48,801 nt of DNA from Flavobacteriaceae bacterium (GTDB taxonomy: Bacteria; Bacteroidota; Bacteroidia; Flavobacteriales; Flavobacteriaceae): positions 1-48,801 of the forward strand of contig JAFMLE010000017.1 of NCBI GenBank assembly GCA_017852395.1, in the 5' to 3' direction. Positions 34,455 through 43,423 of the stretch are shown here, in pieces. The number at the start of each line of letters is the position of its first letter. Positions within the stretch are counted from its first letter, which is position 1. A program made the translations under genes and the position numbers. The notes beneath the pieces are model-generated. The model was not told the origin of the DNA. It ran no database searches and worked only from the letters and a program-made list of their open reading frames with translations.

Positions 34455-34483
34455 CAAAATTAAACTAAATAAATGGAGTCCAA
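34455..34483 (-). promoter_or_regulatory. yaaA promoter
   Basis: On the minus strand TTG (34483-34481), an 18-base spacer and TAATTTTG (34462-34455) match the -33/-7 consensus fully, 14 bases before the yaaA ATG. Confidence 0.7.
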
Positions 34484-34513
34484 AAGTGATCAAAATCAAA
34501 TCCCTCGATAGTA

Positions 34514-35554
34514 TTATTCCAAAGACTTATGGCGTGCATAATGTCGCCAACGTTCTAATACGTTAGAAAAATCTTCGGGCAGCGGTGCTTCAAAGGACAT
34601 TTTTTTGCCCGTAGTGGGGTGTACAAACCCAAGGGTTCTGGCATGCAGCGCTTGTCTGGGCATGAGGTGAAAACAATTGTCAACAAACTGTTTATACTTC
34701 GTAAAAGACGTCCCTTTGAGCAAGGCATCACCGCCATAGCGTGCATCATTAAACAAAGTATGTCCTATATGTTTCATATGCACCCGTATTTGATGCGTTC
34801 TTCCGGTTTCTAAGCGACACGAAATTAGGGTAACATACCCCAAGTGCTCTAAGACTTTATAATGTGTTACGGCATGTTTTCCTTGATCACCTTCGGGAAA
34901 AACCGTCATTTGGAGCCGGTTTTTTGGGTGCCGACCTATGGCTCCTTCCACGGTTCCTGAGTCTTCCTCCATACGACCCCAAACAAGGGCTATATATTCA
35001 CGCTCCGAGGTTTTGTCAAAAAATTGTTGTGCCAAATGGGTCATCGCTGTTTCGGTTTTGGCCACAACCAACAAACCACTGGTGTCTTTGTCAATGCGAT
35101 GGACCAAACCAGGCCGTTGCTGATTATTTTGTGGTAAGGTTTCGAAATGATGCAAAAGGGCATTGACCAATGTACCCGAATAATTGCCATGACCAGGATG
35201 AACAACCATTCCGGGGGCTTTATTGATAACCACCAGGGCGTCGTCTTCATAGACGATATCGAGGGGCAAATCTTCTGGAACCAATAGGTTTTCATAAGGA
35301 GGATGACTAAAAAGTACTTGAACCACATCGCCCCCTTTTACCTTATAGTTGGGTTTTACTGGTGCTTTATTAACATGGATATTACCCGCTTTGGCAGCCA
35401 ATTGAATTTTGTTTCGAGAAGCATTTTCAATGCGATTGATCAAAAATTTGTCAACACGAAGGGGCTCTTGCCCTGGATCTGCTTTAAATTGAAAATGTTC
35501 GTACAACTCATCATCGGACTCCGCGTCTGACCAGTTTTGTTTATCGTTTGCCAT
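34514..35554 (-). CDS. rluD: 23S rRNA pseudouridine synthase RluD-like
   Basis: The 346-residue protein has an N-terminal S4 RNA-binding domain (residues about 33-80: RVDKFLINRIENASRNKIQ) and the RluA-family catalytic domain with Asp155 in VHRIDKDTSGLLVVAKT. RluD makes pseudouridines in helix 69 of 23S rRNA; the RluC/RluA relatives cannot be excluded, but S4 plus length favours RluD. Its start lies inside the end of the PASTA gene (14-base overlap), so the two are coupled. Confidence 0.88.
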   Translation of the reverse strand: MANDKQNWSDAESDDELYEHFQFKADPGQEPLRVDKFLINRIENASRNKIQLAAKAGNIHVNKAPVKPNYKVKGGDVVQVLFSHPPYENLLVPEDLPLDIVYEDDALVVINKAPGMVVHPGHGNYSGTLVNALLHHFETLPQNNQQRPGLVHRIDKDTSGLLVVAKTETAMTHLAQQFFDKTSEREYIALVWGRMEEDSGTVEGAIGRHPKNRLQMTVFPEGDQGKHAVTHYKVLEHLGYVTLISCRLETGRTHQIRVHMKHIGHTLFNDARYGGDALLKGTSFTKYKQFVDNCFHLMPRQALHARTLGFVHPTTGKKMSFEAPLPEDFSNVLERWRHYARHKSLE

Positions 35555-36092
35555 TACCTAGAACCAAGTCAATTTTTGAAGTTTTAGGAACGGTTGCCCC
35601 TGCCTCAATTTTTGCTCCTTCAAAACGCATTTCCAATACCATATTTTTGCCAATATTGTCTCTAAACGTTATTTTTCCCACATCCAAACCAACGGCTTTT
35701 AGGGTAGAAACCGCATTACGCTTAGTGATCTGAATAATATTCGGAACACTTACCTTACCATAGCCCGATGGGTTTACGGTTAGGTAAATTTTACGATTTA
35801 CCTTCACTTCATCACCAAAACCTGGGGTATGATCCAAGATGCTCAAGGGTGGAGCCTCAGGGTTAAATTTTGCAGAATCCAAGACCTCGTATCGCAAACC
35901 TTGTTCGGCCAATATAACCACGGCTCGATCAAAGGGTATCGAGGTCAAATCTGGGACTTCCAAATAGTCGTTATGGTGCGTAGCAATACGCAGACCAAAA
36001 AGAACGAATACCACCAATAGGACACCATAAAACAGGGCCTTAAAAAGATTGATGAAAAATATTTTACTCAATAAAAAACGAAGGTGTTTCAT
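35541..36092 (-). CDS. PASTA-domain membrane protein
   Basis: From the ATG at 36092 the protein has 183 residues: a single membrane helix (about 14-36) and two PASTA repeats (about 44-108 and 113-180). PASTA repeats bind peptidoglycan fragments in penicillin-binding proteins and Ser/Thr kinases; here no kinase or transpeptidase domain is attached. It neighbours ddl (divergent), which makes D-Ala-D-Ala, consistent with an envelope role. A TTG start at 36107 is possible but overlaps the promoter box. Confidence 0.88.
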   Translation of the reverse strand: MKHLRFLLSKIFFINLFKALFYGVLLVVFVLFGLRIATHHNDYLEVPDLTSIPFDRAVVILAEQGLRYEVLDSAKFNPEAPPLSILDHTPGFGDEVKVNRKIYLTVNPSGYGKVSVPNIIQITKRNAVSTLKAVGLDVGKITFRDNIGKNMVLEMRFEGAKIEAGATVPKTSKIDLVLGNGKR

Positions 36093-36104
36093 AACTTTAT
36101 GGTC

Positions 36105-36112
36105 CAAAGATA
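36105..36112 (-). promoter_or_regulatory. candidate -7 box for PASTA-rluD
   Basis: The minus strand reads TATCTTTG, an exact TAnnTTTG match, 12 bases before the ATG at 36092. No -33 TTG at standard spacing was found. Confidence 0.55.
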
Positions 36113-36151
36113 ATAAAATCCAAACCGTTACCGATTGGCTTATTTTATTAA

Positions 36152-36159
36152 TACATTTG
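36152..36159 (+). promoter_or_regulatory. candidate -7 box for ddl
   Basis: TACATTTG matches TAnnTTTG exactly and lies 20 bases before the ddl ATG. A TTG at 36135-36137 is only 14 bases upstream, shorter than the usual spacer. Confidence 0.5.
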
Positions 36160-36179
36160 TATCCTAATCATACCTAAAT

Positions 36180-37154
36180 ATGAGGATTGGCGTGGCCTAT
36201 GGCGGCTTTACTTCAGAAGCCGAAATTTCAGAAAAAAGTGGAACAGTCGTTTTTGAAACCCTTCGGGAAAAACTAACTGAAGTATATCGTATTATAATTG
36301 GTCCAAACCAATGGATGGTCGTTGATGAACAGGACAATCAGTACCCGTTGGATATAGAAACATTTGAATTTAAACAGAGAAAGGAAACACGCCGTTTTGA
36401 TGTGATTTTTAATGCCGTACATGGCGCTCCAGGCGAAGATGGTCAATTGGCTCAAATACTAGAACGCGTTGAGCTGCCACACACCAGCTGTCCCTCCAAA
36501 GTTGCGGCCCTTACCTATGACAAAATTGCGTGTTTGGAGGCCGCAAAAAAAATTGGGATTAAAACGGCAAAATCAACCCAACTATCAAAATCAGATCCTA
36601 TAGCGATTGAGGAAATTTTAAATAAAATCAGCCTGCCATGTTTTGTTAAAGCAAACAAAGCGGGAAGCAGTTTTGGTGTCTATAAGGTGCATCATCAAAA
36701 TCAACTTGAACAAGCCATTTTAAGCGCTTTTGAAGAAGATGATCAAGTACTTATCGAAACCGCACTTATTGGACGAGAAGTATCGGTTGGAGCAGTAACC
36801 CTCGACGGAAAAATCGAGGTGTTGCCCATTACTGAAATCATTACAGGTGAAGATTTTTTCAACTACGAAGCCAAATATTTAGGTAAATCACAAGAAATAA
36901 CACCCGCCGATTTGACGCCAGAAATCGAAAAAGACCTCCAACAAATCGTCTTATCCTTATACCAAAACCTCAACCTTAGTGGCTTGGTTCGGGTTGATTT
37001 TATTATTGTTGACAACGAGCCGCATATGTTGGAGATCAACACGGTTCCTGGTTTGACACGAGCCAGTATTGTTCCTCAGCAAAATCAATGTACGGGCCGC
37101 AGCCTCTTTGAACTGTTTTATGGCATGCTACAAAGTGCCCTTTCAAAAAAATAG
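36180..37154 (+). CDS. ddl: D-alanine-D-alanine ligase
   Basis: Ddl joins two D-alanines for peptidoglycan in an ATP-grasp reaction. The 324-residue protein shows the N-terminal GGFTSEAEISEKSG loop (family GG.S.E..VS..SG), NAVHGAPGEDGQLAQ, the ATP-grasp core LPCFVKANKAGSSFGV and EVSVGAV, and the metal/substrate end VDFIIVDNEPHMLEINTVPGLT. It supplies the dipeptide that MurF, also in this window, attaches. The gene coaD begins 27 bases downstream. Confidence 0.96.
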   Translation: MRIGVAYGGFTSEAEISEKSGTVVFETLREKLTEVYRIIIGPNQWMVVDEQDNQYPLDIETFEFKQRKETRRFDVIFNAVHGAPGEDGQLAQILERVELPHTSCPSKVAALTYDKIACLEAAKKIGIKTAKSTQLSKSDPIAIEEILNKISLPCFVKANKAGSSFGVYKVHHQNQLEQAILSAFEEDDQVLIETALIGREVSVGAVTLDGKIEVLPITEIITGEDFFNYEAKYLGKSQEITPADLTPEIEKDLQQIVLSLYQNLNLSGLVRVDFIIVDNEPHMLEINTVPGLTRASIVPQQNQCTGRSLFELFYGMLQSALSKK

Positions 37155-37181
37155 TACCTTTATCCCAGCAAATATGATATC

Positions 37182-37634
37182 ATGAAACGTGCGCTTTTTC
37201 CTGGTTCTTTTGACCCGATCACATTGGGACATACCGATATCATCGTGCGAAGTTTAGACCTTTTTGACGAAATTGTGGTTGCTATTGGGGATAACAGTCA
37301 AAAAAAATACATGTTTGATTTGGATGCCCGAAAATCTTTTATTCAAGCAATTTATAAAGACAACCCAAAAATAACAGTGGTCAATTATTCGGGGCTAACC
37401 GTTGATTATTGTAAAAAAATTGGCGCAGATTTTATTGTTCGTGGATTGCGAAATCCTGCTGATTTTGAATTTGAAAAAGCCATCGCACATACCAACAGAA
37501 AACTTTCGGGTATCGAAACGGTATTTTTTCTGACCGCTGCAAACACCTCATACATAAGCAGTAGCATTGTACGAGAAATCATTGCAAACGGTGGAGATTA
37601 TACTTCATTAGTCCCACCCGAAGTACGTGTTTAA
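37182..37634 (+). CDS. coaD: phosphopantetheine adenylyltransferase
   Basis: CoaD makes dephospho-CoA from 4'-phosphopantetheine and ATP, the penultimate step in CoA synthesis. The 150-residue protein has the nucleotidyltransferase motif FPGSFDPITLGHTDI at residues 6-20, VRGLRNPADFEFE and the C-terminal ISSSIVREI. The length is slightly below the usual 160. A TACCTTTA box (37155-37162), one base from consensus, may provide its own promoter besides readthrough from ddl. Confidence 0.96.
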   Translation: MKRALFPGSFDPITLGHTDIIVRSLDLFDEIVVAIGDNSQKKYMFDLDARKSFIQAIYKDNPKITVVNYSGLTVDYCKKIGADFIVRGLRNPADFEFEKAIAHTNRKLSGIETVFFLTAANTSYISSSIVREIIANGGDYTSLVPPEVRV

Positions 37635-37638
37635 ACGG

Positions 37639-38223
37639 TCAAAAATGTACTTTGATGTTGGCATAGGCGTTTTGCAAACATACCTTCACCTCATCGTTCG
37701 TTAGCCATACCGCCTTTTCGATACCTTCCAAAGATTGAGGGACCAAAGGCCTGCTGCAATTAGAATGCATCAAATACCAATAGGTTTTTTTTAACTTGTA
37801 TTTGTGATTACGCTTAAAAATATGCAAGGTCTCCTGAATTGGTTTGATAACCGTCAAGTCCAAAACACCGGTTTCTTCACGAACTTCTCGAAGAGCAGCA
37901 TCTAAAATGAGTTCATTTTTTTCAATACGCCCTTTGGGAAGATCCCATTTTCCATTGCGAAAAATCATTAATGTCTTGCCATTTTGATGTTTTACTAAAC
38001 CTCCGGCTGCTTCTATCAAACCAAATTTTTGGTGAAAATGTTTCCACAACTTATCTACCTTGGGATGATAGACATAAATGGATTGGTATCGTTTGGATTT
38101 TAAGGCTCTTATTAGGTTTTTAGCTTCGGTATATTTGATCGGTAACACCAAGGTGGTATCGGTTATTTCTGGGGGTTTTGTAGTCAAAATCAGGGGCCTT
38201 TGATTGAAAAAAACTTTATACAT
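37639..38223 (-). CDS. Nudix hydrolase
   Basis: The 194-residue protein has a complete Nudix box, GRIEKNELILDAALREVREETGV (pattern GX5EX7REUXEEXGU), after GGLVKHQNGKTLMIFRNGKWDLPK, so it should hydrolyse a nucleoside diphosphate linked to some group. The N-terminal 65 residues (YKVFFNQRPLILTTKPPEI...) are an extra region of unknown role typical of the flavobacterial form. Its start codon is only six bases from the divergent pyrE start. Confidence 0.88.
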   Translation of the reverse strand: MYKVFFNQRPLILTTKPPEITDTTLVLPIKYTEAKNLIRALKSKRYQSIYVYHPKVDKLWKHFHQKFGLIEAAGGLVKHQNGKTLMIFRNGKWDLPKGRIEKNELILDAALREVREETGVLDLTVIKPIQETLHIFKRNHKYKLKKTYWYLMHSNCSRPLVPQSLEGIEKAVWLTNDEVKVCLQNAYANIKVHF

Positions 38224-38226
38224 TTG
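38200..38226 (+). promoter_or_regulatory. candidate pyrE promoter inside the Nudix gene start
   Basis: TTG (38200-38202), a 16-base spacer and TACATTTG (38219-38226) lie within the first codons of the divergent Nudix gene. The box ends three bases before the pyrE ATG, so pyrE mRNA may be leaderless. Confidence 0.45.
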
Positions 38227-38229
38227 CGT

Positions 38230-38874
38230 ATGATTCATGACCTAGACACTGCCAAAAAAACAGCAACTTTTTTATTGCAAATTAAGGCAATTAAATTAAA
38301 CCCCAAAAATCCTTTTACTTGGGCCAGCGGTTGGAAATCTCCAATCTATTGCGACAACAGAATTACGCTTTCATTTCCCGAAATTCGAAATTATTTGAGT
38401 CAGCAACTAGCGCATCAAATTGAGGCATTATATGGTACCGATATTCAGATTGCTGGAGTTGCCACAGGGGCTATTGGCATCGGAATGCTGGTTGCCGATC
38501 GCATGGATGTTCCTTTTTTATATGTACGCCCCGAGCCCAAAAAACACGGCCGTCAAAATCAAATCGAAGGTAGTTTGATACCCAACAAAAAAATTGTCGT
38601 GGTCGAAGATCTTATAAGCACGGGCAAAAGCAGCCTAAATGCAGTTGCTGCACTCCGCGAAAATCAGGGTGATGTTTTAGGCATGATGGCCCTTTTTACC
38701 TATGGGTTTGAAATCGCCACACAACAATTTGAACAAGCGCAACTTAGTCTTCACACCCTGAGTGATTATAACACCTTGCTGGATGCCGCCCTACAAACCA
38801 ACTATATTGACACCCAAACGGCTGAAAATTTGAGCCATTGGCGTACCGATCCTGCTTCATGGAACAAGGGCTAA
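38230..38874 (+). CDS. pyrE: orotate phosphoribosyltransferase
   Basis: PyrE joins orotate and PRPP to make OMP in pyrimidine synthesis. The 214-residue protein (start at 38230, MIHDLDTAKKTA) has NPFTWASGWKSPIYCDNR near the N-terminus, GVATGAIGIGMLVADRM, YVRPEPKKHG and the PRPP-binding motif VVVEDLISTGKSS. An upstream in-frame ATG at 38200 would overlap the Nudix gene and is not supported. Its stop interlocks with that of birA (CTAA). Confidence 0.94.
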   Translation: MIHDLDTAKKTATFLLQIKAIKLNPKNPFTWASGWKSPIYCDNRITLSFPEIRNYLSQQLAHQIEALYGTDIQIAGVATGAIGIGMLVADRMDVPFLYVRPEPKKHGRQNQIEGSLIPNKKIVVVEDLISTGKSSLNAVAALRENQGDVLGMMALFTYGFEIATQQFEQAQLSLHTLSDYNTLLDAALQTNYIDTQTAENLSHWRTDPASWNKG

Positions 38875-39611
38875 TAGTGCCATTTTAATCGTATGGTGTC
38901 AAAAGCCAAGCAACGCCCAGACCGCTCAATCAGGCAGTGACCCTCAGTAGAAATCCCCCTGAGAACACCTTCGAATCGCTCTCCTTCAAACTCAAACTGC
39001 ATGGGCATGTCTTTTCGGAACAAATGCGACTCATAAAGCGGTAAAAGCACACTACTTAACCTAAGGGGATTGAAAAAAAAGATGTTTAGCTTTTTGATCA
39101 ATTGGGCCACCAAATCATCAATATCAAATTGTTGGCCTGTCAACAATTTTAAAGAACTGGCCCTTGGAAGATGTGCAAATTGCGTCTGATTTACATTGAC
39201 GCCAATGCCAACAATTGCAGCACGTAGTGAAGATCCTGAAATAAAATTTTCGATCAAAATACCAGCAATTTTTTTAGTGCCTGACAAAATGTCGTTTGGC
39301 CATTTAACACAAAGTTGAGGGATGCCCAACTCCCGCAACCAATCGAGCAAAAAAAGTGAAAGTGCCGCATTGAGCAAAAACGCGTCTTGGACATCAATCC
39401 CATCCAAAGGACTATAAACACTAAGCGTAATGTTTTCGTTGGGCGCTGTTTCCCAAATTCGATCCCGTTGTCCACGTCCCTGCGTTTGGCATTTTGTCCA
39501 CACAATTGTTGGTGCATTTAGCAGTTTCTGAGCATGCATTTCATGCAAGAATGAACTGGTAGATGGAGTGGCATCAAGTTTGATTATTTTGAATTGGTTT
39601 ACGTCATCCAT
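38871..39611 (-). CDS. birA: biotin-[acetyl-CoA-carboxylase] ligase
   Basis: BirA attaches biotin to carboxylase BCCP domains through biotinyl-AMP. From the ATG at 39611 it has 246 residues, with no DNA-binding N-terminal domain, so it is a ligase only and not a repressor. Motifs: the glycine-rich loop GRGQRDRIWE, KWPNDIL with the catalytic Lys, KKIAGILIEN and GIGVNVNQ. In E. coli the loop reads GRGRRG; here the fourth residue is Gln and the last Gly is Asp. An in-frame upstream extension to 39770 overlaps the promoter of rsfS and is rejected. Confidence 0.9.
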   Translation of the reverse strand: MDDVNQFKIIKLDATPSTSSFLHEMHAQKLLNAPTIVWTKCQTQGRGQRDRIWETAPNENITLSVYSPLDGIDVQDAFLLNAALSLFLLDWLRELGIPQLCVKWPNDILSGTKKIAGILIENFISGSSLRAAIVGIGVNVNQTQFAHLPRASSLKLLTGQQFDIDDLVAQLIKKLNIFFFNPLRLSSVLLPLYESHLFRKDMPMQFEFEGERFEGVLRGISTEGHCLIERSGRCLAFDTIRLKWHY

Positions 39612-39631
39612 ACTATGCCGAAAAATTATGA

Positions 39632-39639
39632 TAAATTTG
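39632..39639 (+). promoter_or_regulatory. candidate -7 box for the rsfS operon
   Basis: TAAATTTG matches TAnnTTTG exactly and lies 18 bases before the rsfS ATG. No -33 TTG was found. Confidence 0.5.
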
Positions 39640-39657
39640 TGTAAATAAAAAAACTTA

Positions 39658-40029
39658 ATGGCCAGAAAAGATGCTGATGCTGATGCATTGATTACAAATA
39701 TTATTAGTGGAATAGAAGATGTAAAAGGCATCGAAATAAATCTGTTAGACCTAAGAGCCCTCGAAAACACCGTTTGTAGTTATTTTATCGTCTGTAACGG
39801 GACATCCAATACCCACGTAACCGCAATTGTCAATTCGATTCAAAAGAAAGTCAGCAAAGAATTGCACGAAAAACCCTACCATACCGAGGGGTTAGAAAAT
39901 GCCGATTGGGTATTGATCGATTATGTAAACGTAGTGGTTCATGTTTTTCAAAAACACATTAGAGACTATTATAATATAGAAGCTTTATGGGGAGATGCAA
40001 AAACAACATCAATAGCCTCTAACTATTAA
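39658..40029 (+). CDS. rsfS: ribosome silencing factor RsfS
   Basis: RsfS (Iojap/YbeB) binds ribosomal protein L14 and blocks subunit joining when nutrients are short. The 123-residue protein has the family motifs DLRALENTVCSYFIVCNGTSNTHVTAI, YHTEGLENADWVLIDYVNVVVHVF and the end RDYYNIEALWGDAK. It is the first gene of a six-gene rightward run reaching 44317. Confidence 0.95.
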   Translation: MARKDADADALITNIISGIEDVKGIEINLLDLRALENTVCSYFIVCNGTSNTHVTAIVNSIQKKVSKELHEKPYHTEGLENADWVLIDYVNVVVHVFQKHIRDYYNIEALWGDAKTTSIASNY

Positions 40030-40034
40030 AAACT

Positions 40035-42014
40035 ATGGAAAATCAAAAGAAAAATAACGCACCAAAATTTAACGCCTATTGGATCTATGGCGTCGTGATC
40101 ACCTTGTTATTGGGCATGAGTCTCTTTGGCGGTGACAACGGATTTCAAAATGTACAAAAGACCAACATCAGTGAGTTTGAGCGTTTCCTAAATGATGGAG
40201 ACATCAATGAAGTCATTGTGATCAATAAAAATTTGGCCCAAATTTCGTTGACCCCCGAAGCGCTAAACAAACCGGTTCACGAACGGGCAAAATCAACCAA
40301 TTTTTTGGGTCAAGAAAACCTCAAAGGACCGCACTACCAATTTGAAGTTGGCAATCTTGAACTTTTTCAGCTCAAGCTCGAAAAAGCAGAAAGCAACAAC
40401 ATTGCATTCCGCTATGAGTTTCGTACCATAGAAAACCGCTGGCTCGATGTCTTGATGAGTTTCTTACCCATCATCATTATTATTGGTGTATGGATTTTCT
40501 TAATGCGTCGAATGTCAGGAGGGGGCGCTGGAGGTGCCGGCGGTCAAATTTTTAATATTGGCAAATCCAAAGCCAAGCTCTTTGACCAAAACACCAATGT
40601 AAAAACCACTTTCAAAGATGTTGCTGGACTCGAAGGGGCCAAAGAAGAGATCCAAGAAATTGTAGATTTTCTAAAAAATCCAAAAAAATATACGGTTCTT
40701 GGCGGGAAAATTCCAAAAGGGGCGCTTTTGGTAGGACCTCCTGGAACAGGAAAAACATTATTGGCCAAAGCCGTAGCCGGAGAAGCCAAAGTTCCTTTCT
40801 TTTCACTCTCAGGTTCGGATTTTGTAGAAATGTTTGTTGGGGTTGGAGCTTCGAGGGTTCGTGACCTTTTTAAACAAGCCACCGAAAAATCGCCCTCCAT
40901 CATCTTTATCGACGAAATAGATGCTATTGGTCGCGCACGCGGCAAAAGCAATATCACAGGATCCAACGACGAAAGAGAAAATACCCTAAACCAACTTTTA
41001 ACCGAGATGGATGGGTTTGGAACCGACACCAATGTCATCGTATTGGCAGCAACCAACCGGGCAGATGTTCTGGACAAAGCCTTGATGCGTGCAGGTCGTT
41101 TTGATCGACAGATTTATGTAGATCTACCCGATCTCAACGAGCGCAGAGAAATATTCAAAGTACATCTCAAACCCCTCAAAGTGATCAAAACACTTGACGT
41201 AGAGTTTCTCGCCAAACAAACTCCAGGGTTTTCTGGAGCTGACATTGCAAATGTATGTAACGAAGCTGCACTTATTGCAGCACGGAAAAACAAAAAATCG
41301 GTTGGCAAACAAGACTTTTTAGATGCTGTGGACCGTATCGTCGGCGGACTAGAAAAGAAAAATAAAATCATTACTGCCGAAGAGAAAAAAACCATTGCCT
41401 TTCACGAAGCCGGACATGCTCTAGTCAGCTGGCTACTCAAATATGCAGCGCCTTTGGTCAAGGTTACAATCGTTCCACGTGGTCAATCGTTGGGTGCAGC
41501 ATGGTACCTGCCAGAAGAACGAATGATTGTCCGAACCGAGCAGATGCTTGACGAAATGTGCGCTACTCTCGGAGGACGAGCGGCTGAAAAAATTATTTTT
41601 GACAAAATATCTACCGGTGCGCTTAGTGATTTAGAAAAAGTAACCCGACAGGCACGCGCCATGGTTTCGGTCTATGGACTCAACGATACTATAGGAAACA
41701 TCACCTATTATGACTCCTCAGGCCAATCAGAATATAACTTTACAAAACCCTACTCTGAAGAAACCGCACAGAAAATTGACAAAGAAATTTCACTTATCAT
41801 AGAAGCACAATACAAACGGGCACTTGATATTTTGAAAAAAAATAAAGATAAACTTACCCGCTTGGCGCAACGTTTATTGGATAAAGAAGTTATCTTTAAG
41901 GATGATTTGGTGGCTATTCTTGGCGAACGTCCCTTTGAGGAGAACCCATCAGAAAGCAAAAAAAGTACCAACATAAAAAAACCTACAACCAAGAAACAAA
42001 CGCAAAAAGAATAA
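40035..42014 (+). CDS. ftsH: ATP-dependent zinc metalloprotease FtsH
   Basis: FtsH is a membrane-bound AAA+ protease that removes damaged or regulatory proteins. The 659-residue protein has two membrane helices (about 15-32 and 139-157) around a periplasmic domain, then Walker A GPPGTGKT at 234-241, Walker [16 protein letters not shown], the SRH region ([21 protein letters not shown]) and the zinc motif HEAGH at 457-461. The C-terminus is Lys/Thr rich and probably disordered. It starts five bases after rsfS. Confidence 0.97.
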   Translation: MENQKKNNAPKFNAYWIYGVVITLLLGMSLFGGDNGFQNVQKTNISEFERFLNDGDINEVIVINKNLAQISLTPEALNKPVHERAKSTNFLGQENLKGPHYQFEVGNLELFQLKLEKAESNNIAFRYEFRTIENRWLDVLMSFLPIIIIIGVWIFLMRRMSGGGAGGAGGQIFNIGKSKAKLFDQNTNVKTTFKDVAGLEGAKEEIQEIVDFLKNPKKYTVLGGKIPKGALLVGPPGTGKTLLAKAVAGEAKVPFFSLSGSDFVEMFVGVGASRVRDLFKQATEKSPSIIFIDEIDAIGRARGKSNITGSNDERENTLNQLLTEMDGFGTDTNVIVLAATNRADVLDKALMRAGRFDRQIYVDLPDLNERREIFKVHLKPLKVIKTLDVEFLAKQTPGFSGADIANVCNEAALIAARKNKKSVGKQDFLDAVDRIVGGLEKKNKIITAEEKKTIAFHEAGHALVSWLLKYAAPLVKVTIVPRGQSLGAAWYLPEERMIVRTEQMLDEMCATLGGRAAEKIIFDKISTGALSDLEKVTRQARAMVSVYGLNDTIGNITYYDSSGQSEYNFTKPYSEETAQKIDKEISLIIEAQYKRALDILKKNKDKLTRLAQRLLDKEVIFKDDLVAILGERPFEENPSESKKSTNIKKPTTKKQTQKE

Positions 42015-42027
42015 AAACAAAATTGAT

Positions 42028-42615
42028 TTGAACCTTTGGAAGAATTTTTTTGGTAAAAAGGACCCCCCTAAGGCCAATGAAGATCAACAGAGTCCTTTTA
42101 TGCCCCAAAAGAAAGACCCTGTAGAGATCGAATTTGCTAAAAAATTTACAGAAAAAGGAGGCAAGTTTATTTTTACAGAAACGCATGAAAAGGCACTTCA
42201 AAATTTCGAAAATATTCTTCTCGAAAACCAATGGAAACGTGAGGACATTGCCTGCCTAAATCGCGATCTTGCTGTGCACTTTGATCTTCAAAGTCAAGCA
42301 TTGGATTCCAAAAAACACAAAGCCCTTTTGATCACTTGCGAATGTCTAATTGCCAACAAAGGAGCTTTTTTGGTTTGTCAGCATCAAATAGAGACCCTGT
42401 CGATTGATCAACTTCCAGAACAGCTCATCATCTATGCCTCAGCAGATCAATTTGCACGTGATGTCAGCGAAGGAATGTCCAAACTCAAACAAAAATATTT
42501 TGGTAATCTACCCACCAACATCACTAATCTTACCGTAAAAAGCAACACAGACAAAGACAACTTCTTAGCCCAAGGTGCCAGCTCAAAAAACATCTATTTA
42601 CTACTACAAGATTAA
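42028..42615 (+). CDS. LUD-domain protein (LutC/YkgG-like)
   Basis: The 195-residue protein resembles the LUD domain of lactate-utilisation proteins, with ALLITCECLIANKGAFLVCQHQ and a final KNIYLLLQD strand. In other bacteria LutC works with LutA and LutB, neither of which is here; in flavobacteria a lone LUD gene is habitually placed after ftsH, so it probably has another role. The start is TTG at 42028, 13 bases after ftsH. The first 40 residues are polar and may be disordered. Confidence 0.75.
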   Translation: MNLWKNFFGKKDPPKANEDQQSPFMPQKKDPVEIEFAKKFTEKGGKFIFTETHEKALQNFENILLENQWKREDIACLNRDLAVHFDLQSQALDSKKHKALLITCECLIANKGAFLVCQHQIETLSIDQLPEQLIIYASADQFARDVSEGMSKLKQKYFGNLPTNITNLTVKSNTDKDNFLAQGASSKNIYLLLQD

Positions 42616-42619
42616 ACGT

Positions 42620-43423
42620 ATGAATGAGTTGGTGGTTCGTAGTATTTCTGGAGTGCTCTATGTAGGACTGTTGGTTTTGGCCTTGTATCTAGGACCTGTT
42701 TTTGCCTACAATATAATTTTGCTTTTTGGATTGTTTGCTTTGATTGAATTCCAAAAAATCAACAAACACAAAAGCCCCTTTCCCTCCTTGATATTATTAG
42801 GCTTGGTCTATTTTCATTACAAAGGTTTGCTGCCTCAAAAAACCCTTGAAGTGATCAATTGGGTGGCCTTGTTTACCAATTGTTTGCTAACCATAAGGCT
42901 TTTTTATCCAATAGGGATTTTCGAAAAATCTTTTAGCCGATTTTTCCTAAGTTATGGATACCTAACATTTTCTGTTTTTTGTATCATTTTAATTACTGGA
43001 AGCCAAGAAACGTATCGGCCAGGCTATTTGCTAATCACGTATTTATTGATCTGGACCAACAACAGTTTTGCGTATTTGGTTGGGAAAAAATGGGGAAAAA
43101 CACTCTTGTTCTCAAAAATATCACCCAAAAAATCCTGGGAAGGCTTCATGGGAGGACTACTAGCCACGATCATAACGGGTGGTATTATCGCAACTTATGA
43201 TACCGTATTTGACCGTTGGCAGTTGATGATTTTTGGGGTTGCCATAACAGTGCTAGCAACCTTAGGCGATTTGATCGAATCACAATTTAAACGCATATCA
43301 GGTGTAAAAGATAGCGGTAGCTTGATTCCTGGACACGGTGGATTTTACGACCGCATGGACAGCATCATATACACTGCACCATTTGTCATTATTCTTCTTC
43401 AATTATTTTATCATGTTTCATAA
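42620..43423 (+). CDS. cdsA: phosphatidate cytidylyltransferase
   Basis: CdsA makes CDP-diacylglycerol, the precursor of bacterial phospholipids, in the inner membrane. From the ATG at 42620 it has 267 residues with several membrane helices and the family signature near the C-terminus, KRISGVKDSGSLIPGHGGFYDRMDS. SPKKSWEGFMGGLLAT is the second conserved motif. A longer frame from 42575 overlaps the LUD gene and is rejected. It overlaps psd by 11 bases. Confidence 0.94.
   Translation: MNELVVRSISGVLYVGLLVLALYLGPVFAYNIILLFGLFALIEFQKINKHKSPFPSLILLGLVYFHYKGLLPQKTLEVINWVALFTNCLLTIRLFYPIGIFEKSFSRFFLSYGYLTFSVFCIILITGSQETYRPGYLLITYLLIWTNNSFAYLVGKKWGKTLLFSKISPKKSWEGFMGGLLATIITGGIIATYDTVFDRWQLMIFGVAITVLATLGDLIESQFKRISGVKDSGSLIPGHGGFYDRMDSIIYTAPFVIILLQLFYHVS

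Noticed and set aside
39612-39770. An extended birA N-terminus as a possible DNA-binding domain
   Set aside because: The extra 53 residues do not look like a winged helix and overlap the rsfS start and promoter.
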